Positions 56,599 to 64,000 of a stretch of DNA of 64,000 nt are shown here, one piece after another (position 1 is the first letter of the stretch; each line of letters starts with the position of its first letter). The stretch is from assembly GCF_900177775.1 (NCBI RefSeq), contig NZ_FXWH01000001.1, positions 1,769,842 through 1,833,841 of the forward strand. The letters are read 5' to 3'. Position numbers and translations under genes: made by a program. The notes beneath the pieces are model-generated. The model saw nothing but the letters and a program-made list of their open reading frames with translations, had not been told where the DNA came from and searched no databases. Source of the DNA: Pseudidiomarina planktonica (GTDB lineage: Bacteria > Pseudomonadota > Gammaproteobacteria > Enterobacterales > Alteromonadaceae).

Positions 56599-56946
56599 TT
56601 AGTCGGTGCTTGGCTGACTGCTACTAGTGTACGTGTATAGATGACGCCATAGCTGTTGTTTCAAATCATTCGCGGGAAACACACCTGAGCCACCGCGGAG
56701 ATCAACAAGGTTCGCGTTGTCCCAATGGGATGCGGCTCGCTCGTTAAGCGCTACCAGCGATTCATCACTAGCAGTAACTAAGTCATCAAGCCAGCTCGGT
56801 TTGGTTACCATTACCGGCTCAGCAAATACCAGCAACAGCTTACCCAAGCGGTAATAACAGGCAGCACTAGTATCTACTTGTTCGCGCAACTGCCAGTTTG
56901 GTATACCAAGGCGACCTAGCGCTGTGCGTTGCTGAACCGACAACAT
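56599..56946 (-). CDS. holD: DNA polymerase III psi subunit
   Basis: This 115-residue protein resembles HolD: an N-terminal RTALGRLGIPNWQLRE segment, which in E. coli contacts the DnaX clamp loader, and a C-terminal LKQQLWRHLYTY motif equivalent to E. coli ALWQQICTYE. It links the chi subunit and SSB to the clamp loader. It is somewhat shorter than E. coli (137). ATG at 56946 follows TTGGAG. The tRNA-Trp gene lies directly upstream on the same strand. Confidence 0.88.
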   Translation of the reverse strand: MLSVQQRTALGRLGIPNWQLREQVDTSAACYYRLGKLLLVFAEPVMVTKPSWLDDLVTASDESLVALNERAASHWDNANLVDLRGGSGVFPANDLKQQLWRHLYTYTSSSQPSTD

Positions 56947-57021
56947 GTGATTTCTCCAAGTTTAAATTACTGTTGTAACTATGCGTATGGCTGGAGGATA
57001 ACACAAGAAAATTCAGGAAGT

Positions 57022-57098
57022 TGGCAGGGGCAGAGGGATTCGAACCCCCAACCGTCGGTTTTGGAGACCGCTGTTCTACCAATTGGAACTATGCCCCT
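57022..57098 (-). tRNA. tRNA-Trp (anticodon CCA)
   Basis: This 77-nt cloverleaf has the acceptor AGGGGCA paired with TGCCCCT, D-arm GTTC/GAAC, the anticodon loop CTCCAAA (anticodon CCA), a T-arm with TTCGAAT and an encoded 3' CCA. The anticodon stem GCGGT/ACCGA has a terminal G-A mismatch. It lies 75 bases upstream of holD in the same direction with no terminator between, so they may share a transcript. Confidence 0.97.
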
Positions 57099-57114
57099 GC
57101 AAAGTAGCCTCCGA

Positions 57115-57142
57115 ATTATACTGAGGGCTTGGTGTCAGGCAA
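57115..57142 (-). promoter_or_regulatory. Promoter of tRNA-Trp
   Basis: On the minus strand TTGCCT (57142-57137) and a perfect TATAAT (57120-57115) are 16 bases apart, the latter 16 bases before the tRNA 5' end. Confidence 0.8.
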
Positions 57143-57188
57143 GCCTTTTATGAGCACAACGCTCTTGAATGCCGCTTTTTTAGCCACT

Positions 57189-58037
57189 TCAGTGTTCATT
57201 TAGCTCTTCGTTAATTTCACTAAGCATCTCTTCCAACTGATAATCATCTAACTGAAAATGATTTAACACTGCGTCTTGCACGCTTAACCATTCTTGTCGG
57301 CCCGCTTCCTGACGTTCTTGTTGGTCCGCAATGTAACGACCTATTTTCACCACTCCCAGCAAGTCGAGGCCTAATGCATCTAAATCATCAGACTCAAAGA
57401 TACCCTCTTCCTCGTGCAGGTAGTAAATGACTTCCACTAGTAACTTAGGTAATCGCCATTGCTGAGCCAATAACGCACCAACTGTGGTATGAGTAGTCTG
57501 GTAGCGCTCTCGTTCTTCTTTTAGTAATTGATCCCAGCTTTCGTCCTGAGAACGCTCAAAAATAGTGTCGTAGTCGTCAAATGCTGCCAACATGACCGGA
57601 ATACCCGCGCCCTGGAAAAGGCCCAGCATATATACATGGTCACGCAATGGATTCTTGCCAAGCCGCTCAGCCACTAGCACAGAAGCTGCAGCTACACGTT
57701 CGTTGTAATCCCAGAAATTTTCTAATAGCGCATGATTGCTAAGAGCCGATTTCAGGGCTACCGCCCGCACAATCGGGAACACGCGCCGAAAGCCCAGTGT
57801 CATTACGGCTTGCTGAATCGACTCTATTTCGCGTACCCGACGAAATGCAGCTGAATTCACGACCTGCAACACCGCCGCTGAAATCCCCATATCAGCGGCA
57901 ATGGCCTCAGCCACAACGGACACATCAGGTTCATCCTTCTTCGCCTCGGCACTAATTTTTAACAGCGTTTCAGGTCGTGGCGGAATACTTACCGATTGCA
58001 GCAACTGCTTTTCTGCCTTTGTAATAACAATCGCCAT
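57189..58037 (-). CDS. HDOD domain signalling protein
   Basis: This 282-residue cytoplasmic protein is a stand-alone HDOD domain: IPPRPETLLKISAEA, AIAADMGISAAVLQVVNSAAFRRVREIESIQQAVMTLGFRRV, LGLFQGAGIPVML and a C-terminal helical region. Such proteins act in signalling and regulation, and lack the HD residues for catalysis. No partner domain is fused. It is transcribed alone, divergently from tamA across 139 bases. Confidence 0.9.
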   Translation of the reverse strand: MAIVITKAEKQLLQSVSIPPRPETLLKISAEAKKDEPDVSVVAEAIAADMGISAAVLQVVNSAAFRRVREIESIQQAVMTLGFRRVFPIVRAVALKSALSNHALLENFWDYNERVAAASVLVAERLGKNPLRDHVYMLGLFQGAGIPVMLAAFDDYDTIFERSQDESWDQLLKEERERYQTTHTTVGALLAQQWRLPKLLVEVIYYLHEEEGIFESDDLDALGLDLLGVVKIGRYIADQQERQEAGRQEWLSVQDAVLNHFQLDDYQLEEMLSEINEELNEH

Positions 58038-58176
58038 ATACCCTAACCCTCGTCCGTTATCATGCTATTATTGTCAATAGAGCTTCTGTTCATTATGCCA
58101 TCAGTTTACAAGCAAACTTGGCCTATGACAGTATTAAACATTAAGTAATTTGTCGAGCAAAGGATAAGCCATTATT

Positions 58177-59964
58177 GTGCAGGTAACCTTTATTAGTGCT
58201 GTGCGGTTAAGCGCTCAGGTTAGTCTGTGCCTTCTGCTCTTTGTGTTTGCTGGCAGTACAACCGCACAACAGCGTAATGCTGAACAAGATCCTGAAAAAG
58301 TAACGGTTACTATTACCGGACTCAACGATGAGCAACGCAGTAACCTGTTACCGATGCTGAGCATTTATTCGTTGCACCAGCAAGCTGCGCCGCGCCCATT
58401 TCGATTACGCTACTTACATCGTCAAGCACCAACTGAAATACAAACCGCATTGCAGCCGCTCGGTTATTACCATGCTGAAATTCAAAGCAGCTTAGAGCGT
58501 AATAACGGTAGTTGGCAGGCAAATTACCAAGTTACTCCAGGCCAGCCAACCCGGGTTGATGCCATTGATATTACCCGGGAGGGTGACGCCGCTAATGATG
58601 CTGCTTTCGCCGCTCTGATTAATCAGTTACCACTAAAACGTGGTGATATTTTTCGCCACGACCGCTACGAACAAATGAAGAGTCAGTTACGCGCTCTGGC
58701 TGCTGAGCGCGGCTATTATGAAGCCAGACTGACTACTCAACGTGCGAAAGTGGAATTAACCAATAAGACTGCTCAAATAGAACTCACGCTTAATTCTGGA
58801 GCCCGTTACAGCTTTGGCCCCGTTGAATTTTCAGAAACGCCGCTGCGCAATAGTTTGCTCGAGCGCTACCTGAACTTTAGTCAAGGCGATCCTTTTACCA
58901 ATCGTCAACTACTTGATTTACAGGTTGCTTTGGCAGACAGCGATTACTTTTCCGGGGTAGAGGTTGCGCCACAATATAGCGCGGCCGAGCAGCAGCAAAT
59001 TCCAATTCAAGTCGATTTAATACCAAATTCACGATTGCGTTACCGTTTGGGTTTAGGCTACGGAACCGATACTGGTGCCCGAATTACTTTAGGCCACGAC
59101 CGGCGCTGGGTAAATGACCGTGGGCATCAGCTCAATGGCGTAGTGCAGCTTTCTGAAGTTCGCACTACCGGGCGCATCAACTATTTGATACCTGGGCTTA
59201 ACCCTGCCACTGATCATTACTCTATCAATGGCGAAGTATCTGACAAATCATATGAGCAACAGCGCGCGCAGATTTATCGATTTGGCGTTAGCGACCTACG
59301 TCAGTTCAGCAACTGGCAGCGTACCTACGCGTTAGACTGGCAACGAGAGGACTTCCGCTACGGCGATAACCTCGAAGGTAGCTCCCGTTTCCTTATCCCA
59401 AGCGTAAGTTGGACCCTACTTCAGGCTGATGACCGCTTCGTTTCGGCCGAGGGATACCGGGTTTCATTAACGCTAAAAGGCGGTAGTGATTCCGGCCTGT
59501 CTGACACTGATTTTGCAAGTGTCATTGCCTCGGGCAAATACGTTCAACCGTTGTCGGAAAAATGGCGGGTGCTCGCCCGCGCCGAGTTAGCCGCAACTTA
59601 TGTTAAAGATTTCGCTGAGCTATCACCGTCGTTGCGTTTCTTCGCTGGCGGCGACAATAGTGTGCGAGGCTATGCTTATGAACAATTAGGCCCGGAAGAC
59701 GCTGATGGCGTGGTAACCGGTGGACGTTATTTAGCTGTAGGTAGCTTAGAGTTTGATTACGAATTTAAACCCAACTGGCGTGTTGCGCTCTTTACTGACA
59801 TTGGTAACGCAATGATCGAACCTTCAGGGCCTTTAAAGCAGTCCGTTGGCATAGGTATCCGCTGGGTATCGCCAATTGGATCGGTGCGACTTGATGTGGC
59901 ACAAGCCATTGACGAACCAGACAAGCCCTGGCGTTTAAGCTTTACACTTGGTCCTGACTTATGA
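58177..59964 (+). CDS. tamA: Autotransporter assembly factor TamA
   Basis: This 595-residue Omp85-type outer-membrane protein has a signal peptide, three POTRA domains (about 40-280) and a 16-strand barrel with the RGYAYEQLGPED motif and ends LFTDIGNAM, GIGIRWVSPIGSVRLDVAQ. It is involved in membrane protein and lipid assembly with TamB. The start is taken as GTG at 58177; the ribosome-binding site AAGGA is 12 bases away, so the exact N-terminus is uncertain. It overlaps tamB by 4 bases. Confidence 0.95.
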   Translation: MQVTFISAVRLSAQVSLCLLLFVFAGSTTAQQRNAEQDPEKVTVTITGLNDEQRSNLLPMLSIYSLHQQAAPRPFRLRYLHRQAPTEIQTALQPLGYYHAEIQSSLERNNGSWQANYQVTPGQPTRVDAIDITREGDAANDAAFAALINQLPLKRGDIFRHDRYEQMKSQLRALAAERGYYEARLTTQRAKVELTNKTAQIELTLNSGARYSFGPVEFSETPLRNSLLERYLNFSQGDPFTNRQLLDLQVALADSDYFSGVEVAPQYSAAEQQQIPIQVDLIPNSRLRYRLGLGYGTDTGARITLGHDRRWVNDRGHQLNGVVQLSEVRTTGRINYLIPGLNPATDHYSINGEVSDKSYEQQRAQIYRFGVSDLRQFSNWQRTYALDWQREDFRYGDNLEGSSRFLIPSVSWTLLQADDRFVSAEGYRVSLTLKGGSDSGLSDTDFASVIASGKYVQPLSEKWRVLARAELAATYVKDFAELSPSLRFFAGGDNSVRGYAYEQLGPEDADGVVTGGRYLAVGSLEFDYEFKPNWRVALFTDIGNAMIEPSGPLKQSVGIGIRWVSPIGSVRLDVAQAIDEPDKPWRLSFTLGPDL

Positions 59965-62900
59965 ACATATATAAGTTACTAGCGACCATTATTCTGCTCA
60001 TTTTTGTTGGCATTCCCCTGCTGCTTTGGGGGTTAGTGGCGACCGAATCAGGTAGTCGCTTTGTTGCCAGTACTGCAATTGATTATTTGCCCACCGATGT
60101 AGTTGACCTACGTTACGAGCAGCTCAATGGCACCTTAATTGATAGCTTTGAGATTCGTGATCTAACGATTACCACCGGCGGTCAAAACATCACCATTAAG
60201 AGCCTACAACTATCCTGGCGGCCACTGGCCTTGCTCGATGGGTCAGTGCACTTAACTAAGCTAACCCTGATAGAGCCCCACCTACAACTGGCTGCGTCTT
60301 CGAGCGAAGAACCGCCGCAACAAAGCCCCGTGTTGCCTGATATTCGTTTACCTCTGCAACTAACTGTAGATAAATTGCGCATTACCTCAGCCCGGCTGTC
60401 GAATAATGATGGTTTAAACCAAGAACTAGCTTCCCTGGTAGCTTCAATAAACTATCGGAACAGTGACCTAGCGCTTAGTCAGCTGCAACTGCAGTACCAG
60501 GACATTGCCAAGCTCAATAGCGGCTCGATCCGCGTGACCACAACGAAGAATTACCCTTTAAAGGCTAAGCTAGATTGGCAACTAAATGTATCCGAGTTGC
60601 AAAGTATTAACGGTACTACTTCAGTTGAAGGCGATGCCACTAAGGTGACTGTCGCAAACCAGCTGGATATAAATAACCAACGTCTTGAGTTGGCAGCCAC
60701 CCTAACCGAATTGCTGCAAGCACCCGCGTTTGACGCTTCTCTGCGTATGCAGCAAGTGGATGTAGCACAACTCTTTACCAGCTCGCCCAGCGAGCAACTT
60801 CCAGACGATTTAACTGGTGTTGTGCAAGCCTCAGGTTCACTCGAGCAGATGCTGGTTGAGCTTGACCTTGCGGCTCAGGTACCCGAACTCGATAGCGTAC
60901 AGCTTGTCGGAACACTTGATTTAACTGAAACCCAGTTGGTGGTTAAACAACTAGAAGTAACTCAAAGCAAAGACGGTGAAGAAAACCGTCTTTCGTTGCA
61001 GGGTGATATTAACAAGTGGGCTTCTGCAAACCCAGAGCTGACTATTTCAGCGCAATGGGATGACCTATCCTACCCTGCGGTAATTGCTGATGCGGCATCT
61101 CAAATGGGTACTCTGGAAGTGTCCGGTACCTTGGATAGCTACCAGGTTAATTTAAACCATCAACTCAACTATCAGAGCTACTCCTTTGACCACAGCCTGC
61201 GCGGTACGGGCAGCTCGTCGGCCTTTACTATAGCCAGCTCTGAACTCGTGGGTGAACAGGGACAACTTATAAATGAAGCCAGTGTAGACTGGTCTGATGG
61301 ACTCGAGGCTAGTGTTTTAATTAACAAGGCCTCGCTGCAGCTAGCAGAATTAAACTTCAATGCTAAGGGCAGCGCCAGTTATCGCGAAGATGTGCTGAAT
61401 ATAACGAATTTCGAGATTACCGGTCCGGATAGCCAACTAACAGTCAATGGTACCCTCGGTCGTGATCAGGCCATTAACTGGCAGGGTCGCATTGCTAATC
61501 TGGAAACCTACAGCGCTGTGTTACCAGGACAAAATATAGCCGGCTCCATTGCTGCCAAAGGTACGCTTAGCGGTGACATACAAGCACTGAAGTTCGATGT
61601 AGAAAGCGCCGCAAATGACATAACCTACGGGGCACTTGATTTTGAACAAATGGCGCTACAACTTGGCGGTGGTTTTTCCGAAAACGTTCTAACGGTAAAC
61701 CTAACCAAGTTCTCGTTTTCTGAAGCAGCTTTAGGTAACTGGCAGTTGGATCAGCCAACTAACATTGAAGTTCCGGTTCAGGATATTCTGGCACTGAGTT
61801 TCGATGACTTCTGTTTGCAGGCGTCGGCGAGCTCATTATGTCTGCAACAACGTATTGTTGAAGAACAAAGTCGTTCGTTAAACCGACTCGAGGTAGTAGC
61901 AGACCAATTTCCTCTTAGTATCATTTCAGACTTGTTACGCGAGTACCCGGCCCGGTTCTTTGGAGCCGTGGACGCAGAGGCATGGCTTACGTTAAACACC
62001 AAAGATAATTCCTTTGTTGCCAGTGAGGGATATTTAAAATCCACTAATGCCAAAGTTGCATTGGAAACCCAGAATCAGCGCGTTTCCTTTAAAGACATAG
62101 CCGCTAACTGGACCGCTGACGAAAAAAATATAATAGCGGATCTAAAAATTCTTCCAGCCGCCATTGCGGGAGATCTCGCGGGTAATGTCCGTATAACTGA
62201 CTGGCAGAACACTGGCGCATTAAATGGCAACATCACTGCGAACTTTAGTGACCTTGCCCTGTTTCAGATAGTAATTCCGCAGATGAGTTATGAATCCGGC
62301 TCACTTACCACCGATATTGATATTGGCGGTACCATTGACACCCCTGAGTTCCTTGGCAAATTGGAATTGTCAGCGTCACAGCTTGGCTTTACCCAATTAG
62401 GCTTGTTATTAACAGAGCTTAGTCTGGATATTGAAAATGACAGTACTAACTTGTCGGTATTTACCGTAAAAGGTGCCGCTCAATCCAGTCAAGGTGCAGC
62501 ACAAATAACCGGCCAGATAAGCCCCTTCCAACCAGGCTTTGATTTACAAGTTGAAGGGGAAAATTTTCGCGTCGTAGATACCCCAAAACTGACGTTGGAC
62601 ATGAGTCCAAATGTGAGTGCCTACTTTGTTGATAATCAACTTACGGTGCGCGGAGAATTAACCATTCCATACGCCCGAATTGAGCAACCTGAGCTTGAAA
62701 GCACTGTATCCAAGTCCGCTGACGTAGAGATTTATAGTGCTGGGGAACGCGTGACTACAGATGCCGAAACACCGATTCCATTGGATGCAAAAATTCGTAT
62801 TTCTTTGGGCGATGACGTACGCGTTAAAGCGTTCGGCTTTGACGGCCGCCTTACCGGCAGCCTGCAAGTAACAGATGACGGTAAACGACCAACCACGGCT

Positions 62901-63506
62901 TCTGGTAACATTGCGGTGGCCCGGGGTTTATACGAAATTTACGGACAAGAACTTGATATTGAAAGAGGCGCATTAATTTATACTGGCGGTGTAATAAGTA
63001 ACCCTGGTCTGGATTTGCGGGTACAGCGTGAATTCACTGCCGGTGCGTTCAGCGATAGTGTTCAAGTAGGTGCGCAAGTAGGTGGCACTTTAACAGCACC
63101 CTCACTACGTTTATTTTCTAACCCTGCCATGCCAGATAGCCAGATCCTTTCTTATCTCATTCTTGGTCGTGGTCCGGCAACAGCATCCGGAACCGATGAG
63201 AATCTGCAATTGCAGGCGGCTATGTTACTTGGTAGCCAGGGCGTAGACTTTCTCGGGAAAGATCTGAAAGATGCTTTCTCTATTGATGAAATCGGCATTG
63301 ATTCAGGCGACGATTTAAACACCAGCTCTTTCTTCATTGGCAAGCACTTGAGTCCGCGCCTGTACGTGAAATACGGTATTGGCCTGCTAGAGCCTATTAA
63401 TACTTTCTTTCTACGCTACCAATTAACTGAGCAGCTACAGCTCGAGTCCACTTCAAGTACTGAAGCTCAGGGCGGCGATTTAATCTACGTAATAGAAAAA
63501 GACTAA
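59961..63506 (+). CDS. tamB: Translocation and assembly module protein TamB
   Basis: This 1181-residue protein has an N-terminal signal anchor (about 5-28) followed by a very long beta-rich groove of repeats (AsmA/VPS13-like bridge). The C-terminal DUF490 domain has ARGLYEIYGQELDIERGALIYTGG, ILSYLILGRGP and a final LYVKYGIGLLEP strand region. It spans the periplasm and, with TamA, is implicated in lipid transport and outer-membrane protein insertion. It is near E. coli TamB in size (1259). The array of REP-like repeats begins 51 bases after its stop. Confidence 0.95.
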   Translation: MNIYKLLATIILLIFVGIPLLLWGLVATESGSRFVASTAIDYLPTDVVDLRYEQLNGTLIDSFEIRDLTITTGGQNITIKSLQLSWRPLALLDGSVHLTKLTLIEPHLQLAASSSEEPPQQSPVLPDIRLPLQLTVDKLRITSARLSNNDGLNQELASLVASINYRNSDLALSQLQLQYQDIAKLNSGSIRVTTTKNYPLKAKLDWQLNVSELQSINGTTSVEGDATKVTVANQLDINNQRLELAATLTELLQAPAFDASLRMQQVDVAQLFTSSPSEQLPDDLTGVVQASGSLEQMLVELDLAAQVPELDSVQLVGTLDLTETQLVVKQLEVTQSKDGEENRLSLQGDINKWASANPELTISAQWDDLSYPAVIADAASQMGTLEVSGTLDSYQVNLNHQLNYQSYSFDHSLRGTGSSSAFTIASSELVGEQGQLINEASVDWSDGLEASVLINKASLQLAELNFNAKGSASYREDVLNITNFEITGPDSQLTVNGTLGRDQAINWQGRIANLETYSAVLPGQNIAGSIAAKGTLSGDIQALKFDVESAANDITYGALDFEQMALQLGGGFSENVLTVNLTKFSFSEAALGNWQLDQPTNIEVPVQDILALSFDDFCLQASASSLCLQQRIVEEQSRSLNRLEVVADQFPLSIISDLLREYPARFFGAVDAEAWLTLNTKDNSFVASEGYLKSTNAKVALETQNQRVSFKDIAANWTADEKNIIADLKILPAAIAGDLAGNVRITDWQNTGALNGNITANFSDLALFQIVIPQMSYESGSLTTDIDIGGTIDTPEFLGKLELSASQLGFTQLGLLLTELSLDIENDSTNLSVFTVKGAAQSSQGAAQITGQISPFQPGFDLQVEGENFRVVDTPKLTLDMSPNVSAYFVDNQLTVRGELTIPYARIEQPELESTVSKSADVEIYSAGERVTTDAETPIPLDAKIRISLGDDVRVKAFGFDGRLTGSLQVTDDGKRPTTASGNIAVARGLYEIYGQELDIERGALIYTGGVISNPGLDLRVQREFTAGAFSDSVQVGAQVGGTLTAPSLRLFSNPAMPDSQILSYLILGRGPATASGTDENLQLQAAMLLGSQGVDFLGKDLKDAFSIDEIGIDSGDDLNTSSFFIGKHLSPRLYVKYGIGLLEPINTFFLRYQLTEQLQLESTSSTEAQGGDLIYVIEKD

Positions 63507-63557
63507 CCTCTTCTTCTCCCGTTAAACTTTCCTGCGGCTGGTATAGCCTGCGATCTC

Positions 63558-63893
63558 GTAGCCTGCGGTTCTACCGCAGGTGAGGTGTTGCCGCATAAAC
63601 ATCATTACGCTACGAAGAGGGATGCTCCCGGCAGGCTCAGCCCTGACGTGGAACGTCAGGCTACACCACGTAGCCTGCGGTTCTACCGCAGGTGAGGTGT
63701 TGCCCCATAAACATCATTACGCTACGAAGAGGGATGCTCCCGGCAGGCTCAGCCCTGACGTGGAACGTCAGGCTACACCACGTAGCCTGCGGTTTTACCG
63801 CAGGTGAGATGGTGCTGTATCGAAATAGCTATGTTACGAAGATGGGTGCTACCGGCAGGCCCGGCCCTGACGTGGAACGTCAGGCTACATTGC
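63558..63893. repeat. Three 112-bp tandem units of inverted REP palindromes
   Basis: Each unit has a plus-strand REP, GTAG-CCTGCGGT-nnn-ACCGCAGG (63558-63580, 63670-63692, 63782-63804), and a minus-strand REP that reads GTAG-CCTGACGT-TCC-ACGTCAGG (63642-63664, 63754-63776, 63866-63888). Spacing is exactly 112 bp for both series. Units 1 and 2 are nearly identical; unit 3 is diverged. The GTAG head followed by a palindrome is the form known for REP elements mobilised by RAYT transposases, and the paired arrangement is a BIME. No transposase gene is in the window. Confidence 0.9.
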
Positions 63894-63910
63894 AGGCCCG
63901 AATTTCAGGC

Positions 63911-63946
63911 ATAAAAAAACCCCGACCATCAGGTCGGGGCTTTCTC
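63911..63946. terminator. Terminator at the end of the rRNA operon
   Basis: CCCCGACC-atca-GGTCGGGG forms an 8-bp GC stem. On the minus strand it is followed by a T-run (A-run 63912-63919 on the plus strand), so it ends the rRNA operon after 5S. On the plus strand it could also stop read-through from tamB. Confidence 0.93.
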
Positions 63947-63953
63947 AATTAGA

Positions 63954-64000
63954 AGTCTGGCGGTGTCCTACTCTCACATGGGGAAACCCCACACTACCAT
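63954..64000 (-). rRNA. rrf: 5S ribosomal RNA, 3' part
   Basis: The reverse complement contains ATGGTAGTGTGGGG and GAGAGTAGGACACCGCCAG, the conserved 3' third of 5S rRNA, and continues beyond the window. The rest of the rRNA operon should lie to the right on the minus strand. The mature 3' end is estimated. Confidence 0.93.

Noticed and set aside
63558..63893. Regular repeat array that might be a CRISPR
   Set aside because: The 112-bp units contain two different palindromes in opposite orientation and almost no variable spacer. Units 1 and 2 are nearly identical throughout, and no cas genes are present.
63580..63952. Open frames of 75 and 86 residues within the repeat array
   Set aside because: They read through the REP units, are repetitive because the DNA is, and lack ribosome-binding sites; the second runs into the rRNA terminator.

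Overview
This window looks like the chromosome of a marine gammaproteobacterium of the Alteromonadales type, most plausibly the family Idiomarinaceae. That placement is an inference from gene content and protein resemblance; no search was run. The coding is dense and housekeeping in character. Several blocks keep the gene order known from E. coli: rnd-fadD-yeaY-tsaB-yoaA, apt-dnaX-ybaB-recR-htpG-adk, and the ettA / radA / serB-ytjB / TatD / prfC / rimI-holD neighbourhood. No prophage, insertion sequence or CRISPR array is visible.

Layout. 1-8011 (minus strand): the 5' part of ycgL, RNase D, acyl-CoA ligase FadD with a FadR-like operator, an alpha/beta hydrolase, a Slp/YeaY lipoprotein, TsaB, helicase YoaA, and two small glutamine-rich proteins of unknown function with similar C-termini. 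8095-15437 (plus): the complete histidine operon hisL-G-D-C-B-H-A-F-I, with a leader peptide and attenuator. 15441-19335 (minus): MATE pump, cysteine desulfurase, hydrolase, MAPEG protein. 19399-26001 (minus): adk, htpG, recR, ybaB, dnaX (with an A10 slippery run that should give the gamma subunit) and apt. 26060-28258 (minus): a stand-alone receiver domain, a previously unlisted 44-residue membrane peptide, and a DUF2063/DUF692 (MNIO) pair. 28416-33417 (minus): a six-gene TonB2-type energy-transducing operon (DUF3450, TtpC-like, ExbB, ExbD, TonB, TPR).

33792-42449: a PriC-like protein, kynA, a ComFB protein, the 4.5S RNA gene, a ketoacyl synthase III/crotonase pair, rlmG, a YajG lipoprotein, a cyclophilin, an AmpG-like transporter and a PanE-like reductase. 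42462-46449 (minus): glyA, nrdR, ribD and a ribBA whose GTP-cyclohydrolase half has lost its zinc cysteines. 46648-58037: ettA, radA, a double-PilZ protein, serB/ytjB, TatD, prfC, rimI, holD, tRNA-Trp and an HDOD protein. 58177-63506: the tamA-tamB outer-membrane assembly pair. 63558-63893: three tandem 112-bp units, each made of two inverted REP-like palindromes with GTAG heads. The window ends in the 3' part of a 5S rRNA gene on the minus strand, the tail of an rRNA operon.

The points most worth following up are the DUF692/DUF2063 cluster without a recognisable precursor, the REP/BIME array, the paired Q-rich proteins around tsaB-yoaA, and the dnaX slippage site.
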